DNA of 64,000 nt from Streptomyces venezuelae (GCF_008642275.1 NZ_CP029189.1:3292001-3356000), one strand, 5' to 3'. Numbered from the stretch's first letter, positions 36,945-44,380 are shown. Made by a program: numbers and translations. The notes: generated from the sequence alone by a model not told the origin.

Positions 36945-37003
36945 CCCGCGCCTCAAACGCCGGCGAGACTGAAACACAGCCCCGCCGGCGTTTGAGGCGC
37001 GGG
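36945..37003. repeat. Head-to-head dispersed repeats forming a 21-bp-arm terminator
   Basis: Two inverted copies of the GCGCCTCAAACGCCGGCG family pair perfectly over 21 bases (36945-36965 with 36983-37003) around a 17-base loop, 42 bases after the MFS stop. This should act as a strong terminator. Confidence 0.9.
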
Positions 37004-37056
37004 GGTCCGGGGGCGGAGCGCCCGACAACGGCGCGCGCACGGCTACGCTCGCCGGC

Positions 37057-37608
37057 ATGAGACTGTTCGCAGCCGTCCTCCCACCGGACGAGGCCGTCGC
37101 CGAGCTGGCCCGGGCCGTCGACCCGCTGCACGACGACCGGCTGACCTGGACCGGACGGCCCGGCTGGCACTTCACGCTCGCCTTCCTGGGCGAGGTACGG
37201 GACGAGGTGCTCCCGGAACTGCACACCCGCCTGGAACGGGCCGCCCACCGCACGGCCCCCTTCGCACTGCGGCTGCACGGCTGCGGCCACTTCGGGGAGC
37301 GCGCCCTGTGGGCCGGAGCCGCCGGGGAGCTCACCGGCCTGCGGATGCTCGCCGAACGGGCGAACGCCGCCGCCCGGCGAGCCGGCGTACCGATGGAACA
37401 GCACCACCGGTACACCCCGCACCTCACCCTGGCCCGCAGCCGCGGCACCACCCCGCTGCGGCCCTACCTGGACGCCCTCGCCGACTTCGCGGGCACGCCC
37501 TGGCAGGTCGACACGCTCAGCCTGGTCCGCAGCAACCTCCCCGTCAGCGGGGTGCCGGGCGAGCAGCCCCGCTACGAGACCGTCGGGGCCTGGCCGCTCG
37601 TCGGCTGA
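37057..37608 (+). CDS. thpR: RNA 2',3'-cyclic phosphodiesterase
   Basis: A 183-residue 2H phosphoesterase that opens 2',3'-cyclic phosphates (formerly 2'-5' RNA ligase LigT). Both catalytic H-x-T motifs are present: HFTLAFLGEV (about 39-48) and HLTLARSRG (about 125-133). The N-terminus MRLFAAVLPPDEA is typical. No operon partner is obvious. Confidence 0.93.
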   Translation: MRLFAAVLPPDEAVAELARAVDPLHDDRLTWTGRPGWHFTLAFLGEVRDEVLPELHTRLERAAHRTAPFALRLHGCGHFGERALWAGAAGELTGLRMLAERANAAARRAGVPMEQHHRYTPHLTLARSRGTTPLRPYLDALADFAGTPWQVDTLSLVRSNLPVSGVPGEQPRYETVGAWPLVG

Positions 37609-37653
37609 ACCCCTGCGTCCAGGACGCGGGGGCCGCCGCGTTACGCTCGACGG

Positions 37654-37743
37654 GTGGATCCCAAGACCAGAAACCGTGTGATGGCCGGTGTGCTCGTACT
37701 GATGTTCGTCGTCGTGGCCGTGGCGGCTGCCGTCGGACAGTAG
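37654..37743 (+). CDS. 29-residue single-helix membrane peptide
   Basis: GTG start reading VDPKTRNRVMAGVLVLMFVV and then VAVAAAVGQ before TAG: a positively charged N-terminus and one hydrophobic helix (residues 10-27). Codon use has the strong G/C third-position bias of real genes. The ribosome site is weak (GACGG). Too short for normal gene calling; I rate it likely but unproven. Confidence 0.5.
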   Translation: MDPKTRNRVMAGVLVLMFVVVAVAAAVGQ

Positions 37744-37758
37744 CCCTCCGGGCCGTAC

Positions 37759-38610
37759 TTACCAGGCGAAGGCCTCCGGCGACGCTCCGGGACCGGGGAA
37801 GACCTCGTCCAGGCCGGCCAGGACCTCCTGCGAGAGCTCCAGCTCCACGGCGCGCAGGGCCGAGTCGAGCTGTTCCTGCGTGCGCGGCCCGACGATCGGC
37901 CCGGTGACCCCCGGACGCGTCAGCAGCCAGGCCAGCCCGACCTCGCCCGGCTCCAGGCCGTGCTTGTCGAGCAGGTCCTCGTACGCCTGCACCTGCGCCC
38001 GCACGGTGCTGTTCGCCAGCGCGTCCGCCGACCGGCCGGAGGCGCGGCGACCGCCCTCGACCTCCTTCTTGATGACCCCGCCGAGCAGGCCCCCGTGGAG
38101 CGGGGACCAGGGGATGACCCCGAGGCCGTACTCCTGCGCGGCCGGAATGACCTCCATCTCGGCGCGCCGCTCGGCGAGGTTGTAGATGCACTGCTCGCTG
38201 ACCAGGCCGAGCCGGCTCTGGCGGGCCGCGATCTCGTTGGCCTGGGCGATCTTCCAGCCGGGGAAGTTGGAGGAGCCCGCGTAGAGGATCTTGCCCTGCT
38301 GGATGAGGACCTCGACGGCCTGCCAGATCTCCTCGAAGGGGGTCAGCCGGTCCACGTGGTGGAACTGGTAGACGTCGATGTAGTCGGTCTGGAGCCGCTT
38401 GAGGCTGGCTTCGACGGCGCGCCGGATGTTCAGCGCCGACAGGCGGTCGTAGTTGGGCCAGGTGTCGCCCTCGCGGTACATGGAGGCGTACACCTTGGTG
38501 GCGAGGACCGTCTTCTCGCGGCGGTCGCCGCCCTGGGCGAACCAGGTGCCGATGATCTCCTCGGTGCGGCCCTTGTTCTCACCCCACCCGTACACGTTGG
38601 CCGTGTCGAA
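37759..38610 (-). pseudogene. Aldo/keto reductase, 3' part, cut by the integrated element
   Basis: From the core FDTAN to the stop, this keeps 278 codons after the junction: NVYGWGENKGR, LATKVYASM (Lys of the tetrad), YQFHHVDR (His), SSNFPGWK, PWSPLHGGLLGG and GPIVGPRT (NADPH site). The first 45-50 residues (strand beta1 and helix alpha1 of the barrel) are missing; they lie 3.7 kb away at 42320-42484. The frame runs on into element DNA (to 38739) but those codons are unrelated, so a working enzyme is unlikely. Joined, the two parts give exactly 329 codons. Confidence 0.9.
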
Positions 38611-38623
38611 CAATCCATTTTGA
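38597..38623. repeat. attL: core plus right attP arm
   Basis: Core TTGGCCGTGTCGAA (38597-38610), 5-base spacer CAATC, then arm CATTTTGA (38616-38623). The host side is the reductase codons for DTANVYG. The arm overlaps the integrase -35 element. Confidence 0.85.
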
Positions 38624-38649
38624 CGCTGCGCCCGCCCGGGCCCTAGCGT
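38620..38649 (+). promoter_or_regulatory. Integrase promoter
   Basis: TTGACG (38620-38625) and TAGCGT (38644-38649) with an 18-base spacer, 35 bases before the GTG start. It overlaps the attP arm, so integrase binding may shut off its own promoter. Confidence 0.6.
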
Positions 38650-38684
38650 CGATCTCCAAGCACCACAGGGGATGGGGAGAGCAA

Positions 38685-40334
38685 GTGGCAAGAGTCCTGG
38701 GAGTAGTCCGCCTGTCGAAGGTGTCGGACGAGACCACATCGCCGGAGCGCCAGCGCCGATCGATTCAACGATGGGCCGACCAGGAAGGGCACGTTGTCGT
38801 CGGGTGGGTCGAGGACATCGACGTGTCCGGCGGTGTCGAGCCGTGGAAGCGCCCGGAGTTCGGCAAGTGGCTTCCGTCCACTATCGGCAAGGAGGTCAGC
38901 TCGATCGAGCACCGGATCGCGCTGGAGGAGTCCCGGGCCGACGAGTACGACACCATCTGCGCGCTGAAGCTGGACCGCCTCTCACGGCGCGTGCTCCACG
39001 TGCACACGCTCGTGGAATGGTGCGAGAAGCACGGGAAGGAGGTCGCCACCGTCGAGGACGGGATCAACCTGAACACGCAGATGGGCAAGTTGCTGTTCAG
39101 TCTGATCGCTTCCTTCGCGGAAGGGGAGCTCGAAGCCATCAAGGCCCGGGCGAAGTCCTCGTACAACCACTTGGTGAAGGAGGGGCGCTGGCGTGGTGGT
39201 CGGATCCCGTACGGCTACCGGGCGGAGAAGCAGGACACCGGTGACGGCTGGCGGCTGGTCCTGGACGACTACGGAACGGACACCGCCGGGACGCTGCGCG
39301 AGATCGTCCGCCGACTTATCGAGGGCGAGTCGGCGAACAGCATCGCCCAGTGGCTCAATGAGGACCCGACCAAGACCCCGGTATCGCTCGATGCCCAGCT
39401 GATCAGGAACGGCAAGCCCCCGAAGGGCGGCCGGTGGACCGCCGCGAACACAGCCAAGGTGGTGCGCTCCCTGAACGTTCTCGGTCAGATGGAGGTGACG
39501 GAGGAAGTTGTCATCGACGGCCAGAAGATGAAGCGAACTCGCGTCGTCCGTGACGCGGAAGGGCGTCCTCTCCAGCGTGCGGAGCCGCTGATCACCCAGG
39601 AGGAGTGGGAACTGGCGAACAAGAAGCTGGACGAGAACACCAGCAAGCGCAACGGCAACCGGAAGGGCGGCTCTCCGATGCTCAGGGTCGCCTTCTGCAC
39701 CTGCGGAGAACCGGCGTACCTCGGTCCGGGTCGGAACTGGCCGTACTACCGCTGCGCTTCCCGGACCACGCACAAGCCCTGCCCTACGGGCAGCAAGGGC
39801 ATTGCGGCTCATGTATTGGAGGGGGCCGTCGAGGAGGTTTTCCTGCGCGCGGCCGGCGATGTCGAGATCGTGCGGAAGGTCTTCCGCCCGGGCGTCGACT
39901 TCACACGGGACATCGAGGAAGTGAACCGCGCGCTGGGAGAACTCCGGGAGGACCGCGAAGCTGGCCTCTACTCCAGTGAGCTGGGCAAGCAGGAGTACCG
40001 GGATACGTACAAGCGGCTGGACGCACGACGCGAGCAACTCATGGCCCAGCCCACCCGGCCGGACGGCTGGGACGAGATCCCAACGAATGAGACCTATCGC
40101 GAGCGCTGGGCAAAGCTGTCGACCCAGCACGAGAAGGGCAAGGAACTCCGGGCAGCCGGAGTCAGGGCGATCATCTACGCCGAGGAACTGCCACCCCTGA
40201 CCGCTGTGCAGGCAATGTCCCCGGAAGGACATGACGGCATGTGGCAGGAAGGAAAGGGCCGCGTGCAGGTCTTGATCCCGATGGACTTCAAGCGCCGCGT
40301 CCGGGACTTGGCGGCGGTGCACAGCGAGAGCTGA
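38685..40334 (+). CDS. Large serine recombinase (phage/ICE-type integrase)
   Basis: 549 residues, complete. Resolvase catalytic domain about 3-155: nucleophile Ser11 in VVRLSKVSD, TSPERQRRS, and LDRLSRR (about 96-102) with the conserved arginines. Recombinase domain about 165-310 (GRIPYGYRAEK). Zinc ribbon about 335-370 with Cys338, Cys340, Cys357 and Cys366. Coiled coil about 380-480 (INRALGELREDREAGLYSSE type, starting VNRALGELRED). It catalyses attP x attB integration; excision normally needs a directionality factor. GTG start after GGGGAGAG. Located directly beside attL, as usual. Confidence 0.95.
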   Translation: MARVLGVVRLSKVSDETTSPERQRRSIQRWADQEGHVVVGWVEDIDVSGGVEPWKRPEFGKWLPSTIGKEVSSIEHRIALEESRADEYDTICALKLDRLSRRVLHVHTLVEWCEKHGKEVATVEDGINLNTQMGKLLFSLIASFAEGELEAIKARAKSSYNHLVKEGRWRGGRIPYGYRAEKQDTGDGWRLVLDDYGTDTAGTLREIVRRLIEGESANSIAQWLNEDPTKTPVSLDAQLIRNGKPPKGGRWTAANTAKVVRSLNVLGQMEVTEEVVIDGQKMKRTRVVRDAEGRPLQRAEPLITQEEWELANKKLDENTSKRNGNRKGGSPMLRVAFCTCGEPAYLGPGRNWPYYRCASRTTHKPCPTGSKGIAAHVLEGAVEEVFLRAAGDVEIVRKVFRPGVDFTRDIEEVNRALGELREDREAGLYSSELGKQEYRDTYKRLDARREQLMAQPTRPDGWDEIPTNETYRERWAKLSTQHEKGKELRAAGVRAIIYAEELPPLTAVQAMSPEGHDGMWQEGKGRVQVLIPMDFKRRVRDLAAVHSES

Positions 40335-40356
40335 CCATCTCCTCCCCTGTACGGCA

Positions 40357-40380
40357 GGAGGGCCCCTCTGCGGGCCCTCC
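40357..40380 (+). terminator. Integrase terminator
   Basis: GGAGGGCCC and GGGCCCTCC (9-bp perfect arms) around CTCTGC, 22 bases after the integrase stop. Confidence 0.8.
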
Positions 40381-40583
40381 CCTGCTCCGTAGGATTTCTG
40401 CCAGGTCACCGCCGTCGCTCTCGACTGCATGAGACCGAGTCCAGACCCGAATCCTGGGCACCCTGTGAGGACCATGCCGACTGTGGCTGGTCCACCCCCG
40501 CGAAGAAAGGGAGGCACATGTCCCGCCACCAGGCGGGGGTAACTGGCGCAACCCGTGCGCCGCACAGGAAGGAGCCGCGCTCA

Positions 40584-40967
40584 GTGGCTATCCACTTCGG
40601 TACCGGTCGCTCTTGGGGCGGGATCTCCCAGCATGAGTACCGGCGCATGGCCCAGGACTCCCGGCACCAGCTCGCCTACCTCGTCCACTTCGCCACCCTC
40701 GGGTGGGCCGACTGCCAAGGCCACGCGAGCTTCGGTCCGGGAAAGTTGGCCGCTCTGCTGGGCAATGAGGACCAGCCCCTGTCGGGCCAGAGCGCGACCA
40801 ATGCCGTCATCCGAGCGAAGCGGCTGGACCTCGTGTCACCGCGATCCGCGGCCGCTTGCCTCGTTGTCCTTCCAGAAGAGGAAGGGCGCCCAGGTACCGT
40901 GCCGCATCCACCAGGACCGATAGCAGCCGCTCCCGCGGGCGAGTGTGATCGTTCGTCTTCAGGTTGA
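40584..40967 (+). CDS. Phage-like small helical (putative HTH) protein
   Basis: 127 residues from GTG at 40584 after AGGAAGGAG. The core (IHFGTGRSWGGISQHEYRRM, then DSRHQLAYLVHFATLGWADC, KLAALLG and a final recognition-like helix with LDLV) resembles small proteins that accompany integrases in Streptomyces phages and integrative elements, some annotated as HTH proteins. The C-terminal 25 residues are Pro/Ala-rich and overlap an antisense gene fragment, so the end may be altered. It could be a directionality factor or repressor; this is inference from position. Confidence 0.6.
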   Translation: MAIHFGTGRSWGGISQHEYRRMAQDSRHQLAYLVHFATLGWADCQGHASFGPGKLAALLGNEDQPLSGQSATNAVIRAKRLDLVSPRSAAACLVVLPEEEGRPGTVPHPPGPIAAAPAGECDRSSSG

Positions 40968-41079
40968 TGGTGCTGGACGAGTAGAACACGATGAGGGAGC
41001 CGGAAGCCGTGCGGTACACGTTGGGGCAGTCGCCCTGTCCACATTCTCCGTTTCCGTTGCCGATGAGCCGGGTCAGTTC
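40807..41079 (-). pseudogene. Start-less fragment of a small conserved Streptomyces-type protein
   Basis: The minus frame from 41079 reads LTRLIGNGNGECGQGDCPNV then YRTASGSLIV, a G-x-G-x-C...CP.VYRT.SG pattern I associate with small regulator-linked actinobacterial proteins. No start codon precedes it (TGA at 41080-41082) and the 3' part overlaps the phage-like gene antisense. Possibly a remnant of a regulatory pair once carried by the element. Family assignment is from memory and weak. Confidence 0.35.
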
Positions 41080-41162
41080 TCACGCGCCATGTGAGCCCCC
41101 TGGTTCGCGACCCTGGTCAGGGCCGACCACCAAGACCGTACGGAGGGTGGCGGTCAGCCGTC

Positions 41163-41196
41163 TATGCATCAACGCGACTATGCGCGTTGATGCATA
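41163..41196. promoter_or_regulatory. 34-bp perfect dyad ahead of the element's reductase
   Basis: Arms TATGCATCAACGCG and CGCGTTGATGCATA (14 bp, perfect) surround ACTATG. It is A/T-rich for this genome, followed at once by TAAATC (a -10-like element), and lies 61 bases before the reductase start. It is more likely an operator than a terminator, since the gene before it is 195 bases away and there is no G/C-rich stem. Confidence 0.65.
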
Positions 41197-41257
41197 AATC
41201 AGGGACCATGTGGGCCGCTCTTGCCTGGAGTGGACTCGAAGCAGTTGGCTTGGGTCC

Positions 41258-42247
41258 ATGAAGTACACGCAGCTCGGACGCACCGGACTCAAGGTCAGCC
41301 GACTCGTTCTCGGCACGATGAACTTCGGTCCGCAGACAGACGAACCGACCAGCCACGCCATCCTGGACGCCGCCCTCGACGCGGGTCTGAATTTCGTGGA
41401 CACGGCCAATGTGTATGGGTGGGGTGAGAACAAGGGCCGAACCGAGGAGATCATCGGCACCTGGTTCGCGCAGGGAGGTGGCCGGCGCGAGAAGACGGTC
41501 CTGGCCACCAAGGTCTACGCCTCCATGTCCCGCGAGGGCGAGACCTGGCCGAACGAGGACCGGCTGTCGGCGCTGAACATCCGCCGGGCCGTCGAGGCCA
41601 GCCTCAAGCGGCTCCAGACCGACCACATCGACGTCTACCAGTTCCACCACATCGACCGCCTGACCCCCTTCGAGGAGATCTGGCAGGCCGTGGACGTGCT
41701 GATCCAGCAGGGCAAGATCCTGTACGCGGGCTCCTCCAACTTCCCCGGCTACAAGATCGCCCAGGCCAACGAGACTGCCGCCCGGCGCGGGATGGTCGGC
41801 CTGGTCAGCGAGCAGTGCCTCTACAACCTCGCCGAGCGGCGCGCCGAGATGGAGGTCATTCCGGCCGCGCAGGAGTACGGCCTCGGGGTCATCCCCTGGT
41901 CCCCGCTCCACGGGGGCCTGCTCGGCGGGGTCATCAAGAAGGAGGTCGAGGGCGGTCGCCGCGCCTCCGGCCGGTCGGCGGACGCGCTGGCGAACAGCAC
42001 CGTGCGGGCGCAGGTGCAGGCGTACGAGGACCTGCTCGACAAGCACGGCCTGGAGCCGGGCGAGGTCGGGCTGGCCTGGCTGCTCACCCGGCCGGGCGTG
42101 ACGGGCCCCATCGTCGGCCCGCGCACCGCCGAGCAGCTGGACGGTGCGCTGCGCGCGCTGGAGCTGGAGCTGAGCGAGGAGGTGCTGGCCGGGCTGGAGG
42201 AGGTCTTCCCCGGTCCCGGACCGTCCCCGGAGGCCTTCGCCTGGTGA
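41258..42247 (+). CDS. Aldo/keto reductase carried by the element
   Basis: A complete 329-residue (beta/alpha)8 NADPH-dependent reductase of the AKR11/YghZ-like group: [20 protein letters not shown], tetrad Asp and Tyr in FVDTANVYGWG, Lys in LATKVY, His in YQFHHID, and the C-terminal NADPH segment GPIVGPRT. It differs at about 29 of 329 positions from the reassembled host gene, same length. Its DNA at the integration core reads GTGGACACGGCCAATGTG, altered from the attB half-sites. A terminator follows at 42266-42302. Substrate unknown (aldehydes or ketones). Confidence 0.93.
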   Translation: MKYTQLGRTGLKVSRLVLGTMNFGPQTDEPTSHAILDAALDAGLNFVDTANVYGWGENKGRTEEIIGTWFAQGGGRREKTVLATKVYASMSREGETWPNEDRLSALNIRRAVEASLKRLQTDHIDVYQFHHIDRLTPFEEIWQAVDVLIQQGKILYAGSSNFPGYKIAQANETAARRGMVGLVSEQCLYNLAERRAEMEVIPAAQEYGLGVIPWSPLHGGLLGGVIKKEVEGGRRASGRSADALANSTVRAQVQAYEDLLDKHGLEPGEVGLAWLLTRPGVTGPIVGPRTAEQLDGALRALELELSEEVLAGLEEVFPGPGPSPEAFAW

Positions 42248-42265
42248 TCAGGTAGCCGTACGTAT

Positions 42266-42302
42266 GGTGGTCGTCGTCCCTTCGCCCTGGGCGGCGACCA
42301 CC
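42266..42302 (+). terminator. Terminator after the element's reductase
   Basis: A 14-pair stem (42266-42279 with 42289-42302, two G-T pairs) begins 18 bases after the stop. Confidence 0.7.
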
Positions 42303-42319
42303 TCCTACTCAAGCTGGCG

Positions 42320-42346
42320 TCAAAGTGCCTCATTGGCCGTGTCGAA
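42320..42346. repeat. attR: left attP arm plus core
   Basis: Arm TCAAAGTG (42320-42327), 5-base spacer CCTCA, core TTGGCCGTGTCGAA (42333-42346). The arm matches the reverse complement of the attL arm (TCAAAATG) at 7 of 8 bases with equal 5-base spacing to the core. Confidence 0.85.
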
Positions 42347-42484
42347 GTAGTTGATGCCCGCATCGAGGGCGGAGTCCATGATCGAGTGACTTTCGGGCTC
42401 CCCTGTCTGGGGGCCGAAGTTCATGGTGCCGAGAACGAGTCGGCTGACCTTGAGGCCGGAGCGTCCGAGCTGCGTGTACTTCAT
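42320..42484 (-). pseudogene. Aldo/keto reductase, 5' part, cut by the integrated element
   Basis: From ATG at 42484: [20 protein letters not shown], then about 31 more residues to the core FDTAN, where it enters element DNA and stops after EAL. It keeps the natural start and the upstream dyad at 42501-42520. It codes only for strand beta1, helix alpha1 and part of beta2, so the 54-residue product cannot be active. Confidence 0.9.
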
Positions 42485-42500
42485 GAGGCACTAGCCAACT

Positions 42501-42520
42501 GCTTCGAGTGCGCTCGAAGC
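42501..42520. promoter_or_regulatory. Operator dyad of the original reductase gene
   Basis: GCTTCGAG-TGCG-CTCGAAGC is a perfect inverted repeat 17 bases before the reductase start. Read towards the gene it directly abuts TTGCTT and TAGTGC, compatible with a MerR-type promoter. Seventeen bases of this region (ACTCGAAGCAGTTGGCT) are also found 17 bases or so before the element's reductase, where the other arm has decayed. Confidence 0.55.
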
Positions 42521-42543
42521 AAGACCCCGTCGTGCCAGGCGTG

Positions 42544-43236
42544 TTACGGCGCCGGCGCGGGCCGGTAGGGGGCGCCGATCCCCCACGCCTGGTGCAGGAC
42601 GGCCGCGAACTCGCCCGCCAGCCGGTGCTCGCCCGAGGCGTTCGGGTGAGTGCCGTCGTAGGTGTCGCGGTGGATGTCGTACGCGTCCGGGCGCGCGGCC
42701 AGCAGGATCGGCGAGGCGTCGGTCGTCAGGTCGGCGACCGCCTTCGCGAGGAGCTCGTTGAAACGGGCCACCTCGGCCGCGAAGGGGGCGTCCTCCTCGG
42801 CGCGGCTGTTCGGGATGACCGGCAGCAGGACCATCCGGACGGAGGGGCGGGCGGCGCGCGCCCCGGCGACGAACCGGCGGGCGTTGGCGGCGGTCTGCTC
42901 CGCGTCGGTGTAGAAGCCGAGGTCGATCAGCCCGAGGGAGACCAGGAGCACGTCGGCGCCGGTGTCGGCGACCGCGGGGCCTATGAGGGGAGCCATGTGC
43001 TGCCAGCCCTCGCCCCAGCCGGCCAGGTGGCGGCGGGCGCGCTGCGGGAAGGCCGGGTCGGCGTACGCGTGGCTGGTGGGCGCATCGGCGACGGTGTCGT
43101 ACAGCTCGCAGCGCGGACCGACGATCCGGTACGGACCGCCGAAGGTCGAGCTGAGGTGCTGCCACATCCGGTAGCGCCAGGTGTAGTCGCCGGCGCGTCC
43201 GATGGTCATGGAGTCGCCGACGAACATGAAACGCAT
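42544..43236 (-). CDS. SGNH/GDSL-family hydrolase
   Basis: A 230-residue lipase/esterase-like protein: block I VGDSMTIGRAGD with the Ser nucleophile at the very start (about 7-12), an SLGLID segment for block III in place of GxND, and block V DGTHPNASGEHRL (about 192-204) with the Asp/His pair. No signal peptide, since block I starts at residue 6, so it is cytoplasmic. Substrate unknown. It lies directly beside the 5' part of the broken reductase. Confidence 0.85.
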   Translation of the reverse strand: MRFMFVGDSMTIGRAGDYTWRYRMWQHLSSTFGGPYRIVGPRCELYDTVADAPTSHAYADPAFPQRARRHLAGWGEGWQHMAPLIGPAVADTGADVLLVSLGLIDLGFYTDAEQTAANARRFVAGARAARPSVRMVLLPVIPNSRAEEDAPFAAEVARFNELLAKAVADLTTDASPILLAARPDAYDIHRDTYDGTHPNASGEHRLAGEFAAVLHQAWGIGAPYRPAPAP

Positions 43237-43312
43237 CCGGTCATCATCGCGGATCGCGCGACAGAAACCCCTGTGACGCCGGACACGCGGCACGTACTGG
43301 CAGGCTGGGAGA

Positions 43313-44335
43313 ATGCGCCTGCCCATGCCGCCCGCCGCCGCGTCCGCCGCCGTTGCCCTGACCACCGCCGTCGCCGCCGCCGCACTCGCCGTGCTGCCGG
43401 GCCCGGCCCTCGCGGCCGAGAACCCCGCCTCGTCCTCCTTCACCATCTCCGACCCGCGGATCAAGGAGTCGAGCGGCCTGGCCGCCAGCCGGATCCACCC
43501 GGGCGTGTACTGGACGCACAACGACAGCGACGACGGCCCGTACATCTACGCGGTGGACTCGGCATCGGGCAGGACGGTGGCCCGGGTGACGCTGAAGGGG
43601 ATCGGGAAGCCGCGCGACGTCGAGGCGATCTCGCTGGGCCCGGACGGGCAGCTCTACGTCGGGGACATCGGCGACAACCGGGGCGGCACCTGGGACCACG
43701 TGTGGATCTACCGCTTCCCGGAACCGAAGCAACTGGGTGATGTCACGGTCGAGGCCGCGCAGTTCACGGTGAAGTACGCGGACGGCGCGCGCAACGCGGA
43801 GGCCCTGATGGTCCATCCGGTGACGGGGCGCGTCTACATCGCCAGCAAGGACGAGAACAAGGGCGGCCTGTACGAGGGCCCCGCCGAGCTGACGGCGGGC
43901 GGCACGAACGTGTTCCGGCGGGTCGCCGCCGTGCCGTGGGTGACGGACGGGGCGTTCTCCCCCGACGGCACCCGGCTGACGCTGCGGGGCTACTTCACGG
44001 CCCGCACCTACCCGTGGAAGGACGGCCTTCCGGTGGGCGAGGGCGAACGGGTGGACGCGCCGTGGCAGGGGCAGGCGGAGTCGGTGACGTACACGCCGGA
44101 CGGCTCGACGCTGATGTTCGGCGCGGAGGGGCAGGGCAGCCGGGTGATCGCGGTCCCGGTCGCCACCGGCACCGCCCCCTCGGCCTCGGCCTCGCCGCAG
44201 CCGGGTTCCCCGCCGGGCGCGTCCTCCATGACGGAACCGCCGGGCGGCTTCGGCAAGGGAGCCCTCGTCCTGGCGGGAGCCCTGGCCCTGGTCTTCGGCG
44301 CCAAACGCCTCTTCCGCCGCCGCGGCAGCAGCTGA
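43313..44335 (+). CDS. Exported, membrane-anchored beta-propeller-like protein
   Basis: A 340-residue protein. Residues 1-35 are a signal peptide (AAALAVLPGPALAAENP, cleavage after ALA). The middle holds YVGDIGDNRGG, SASGRTVARVTL, VYIASKDENKGGLYE and SPDGTRLTLRGY segments like repeated propeller strands (YncE/esterase-like). A Ser/Pro/Gly-rich wall-spanning linker (about 283-305) leads to a C-terminal helix (GALVLAGALALVFGAKRLF) and RRRGSS, an anchor without an LPxTG signal. Ligand unknown. Confidence 0.8.
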   Translation: MRLPMPPAAASAAVALTTAVAAAALAVLPGPALAAENPASSSFTISDPRIKESSGLAASRIHPGVYWTHNDSDDGPYIYAVDSASGRTVARVTLKGIGKPRDVEAISLGPDGQLYVGDIGDNRGGTWDHVWIYRFPEPKQLGDVTVEAAQFTVKYADGARNAEALMVHPVTGRVYIASKDENKGGLYEGPAELTAGGTNVFRRVAAVPWVTDGAFSPDGTRLTLRGYFTARTYPWKDGLPVGEGERVDAPWQGQAESVTYTPDGSTLMFGAEGQGSRVIAVPVATGTAPSASASPQPGSPPGASSMTEPPGGFGKGALVLAGALALVFGAKRLFRRRGSS

Positions 44336-44380
44336 CCCGACGCCACCCCGACTCCGGCCTCGCCGCCCCCGTCCCCCATC

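Larger units (their letters stand above)
38597..42346 (+). mobile_element. Serine-integrase element inserted in an aldo/keto reductase gene
   Basis: About 3.74 kb bounded by direct copies of a 14-bp core, TTGGCCGTGTCGAA, at 38597-38610 and 42333-42346. Removing one core and the DNA between restores an uninterrupted reductase frame (NYFDTANVYGWG). Contents: large serine recombinase at the left end, a phage-like small protein, a degraded small gene, and a complete reductase closely related to the broken one. No capsid, replication or transfer genes, so it is either a minimal integrative element or the remnant of a phage/plasmid. Confidence 0.88.

Noticed and set aside
40335-41257. Conjugation, replication or phage structural genes in the element
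   Set aside because: I looked for Tra/FtsK-like, Rep and capsid motifs in all frames; only the 127-residue protein and a degraded fragment are supported.
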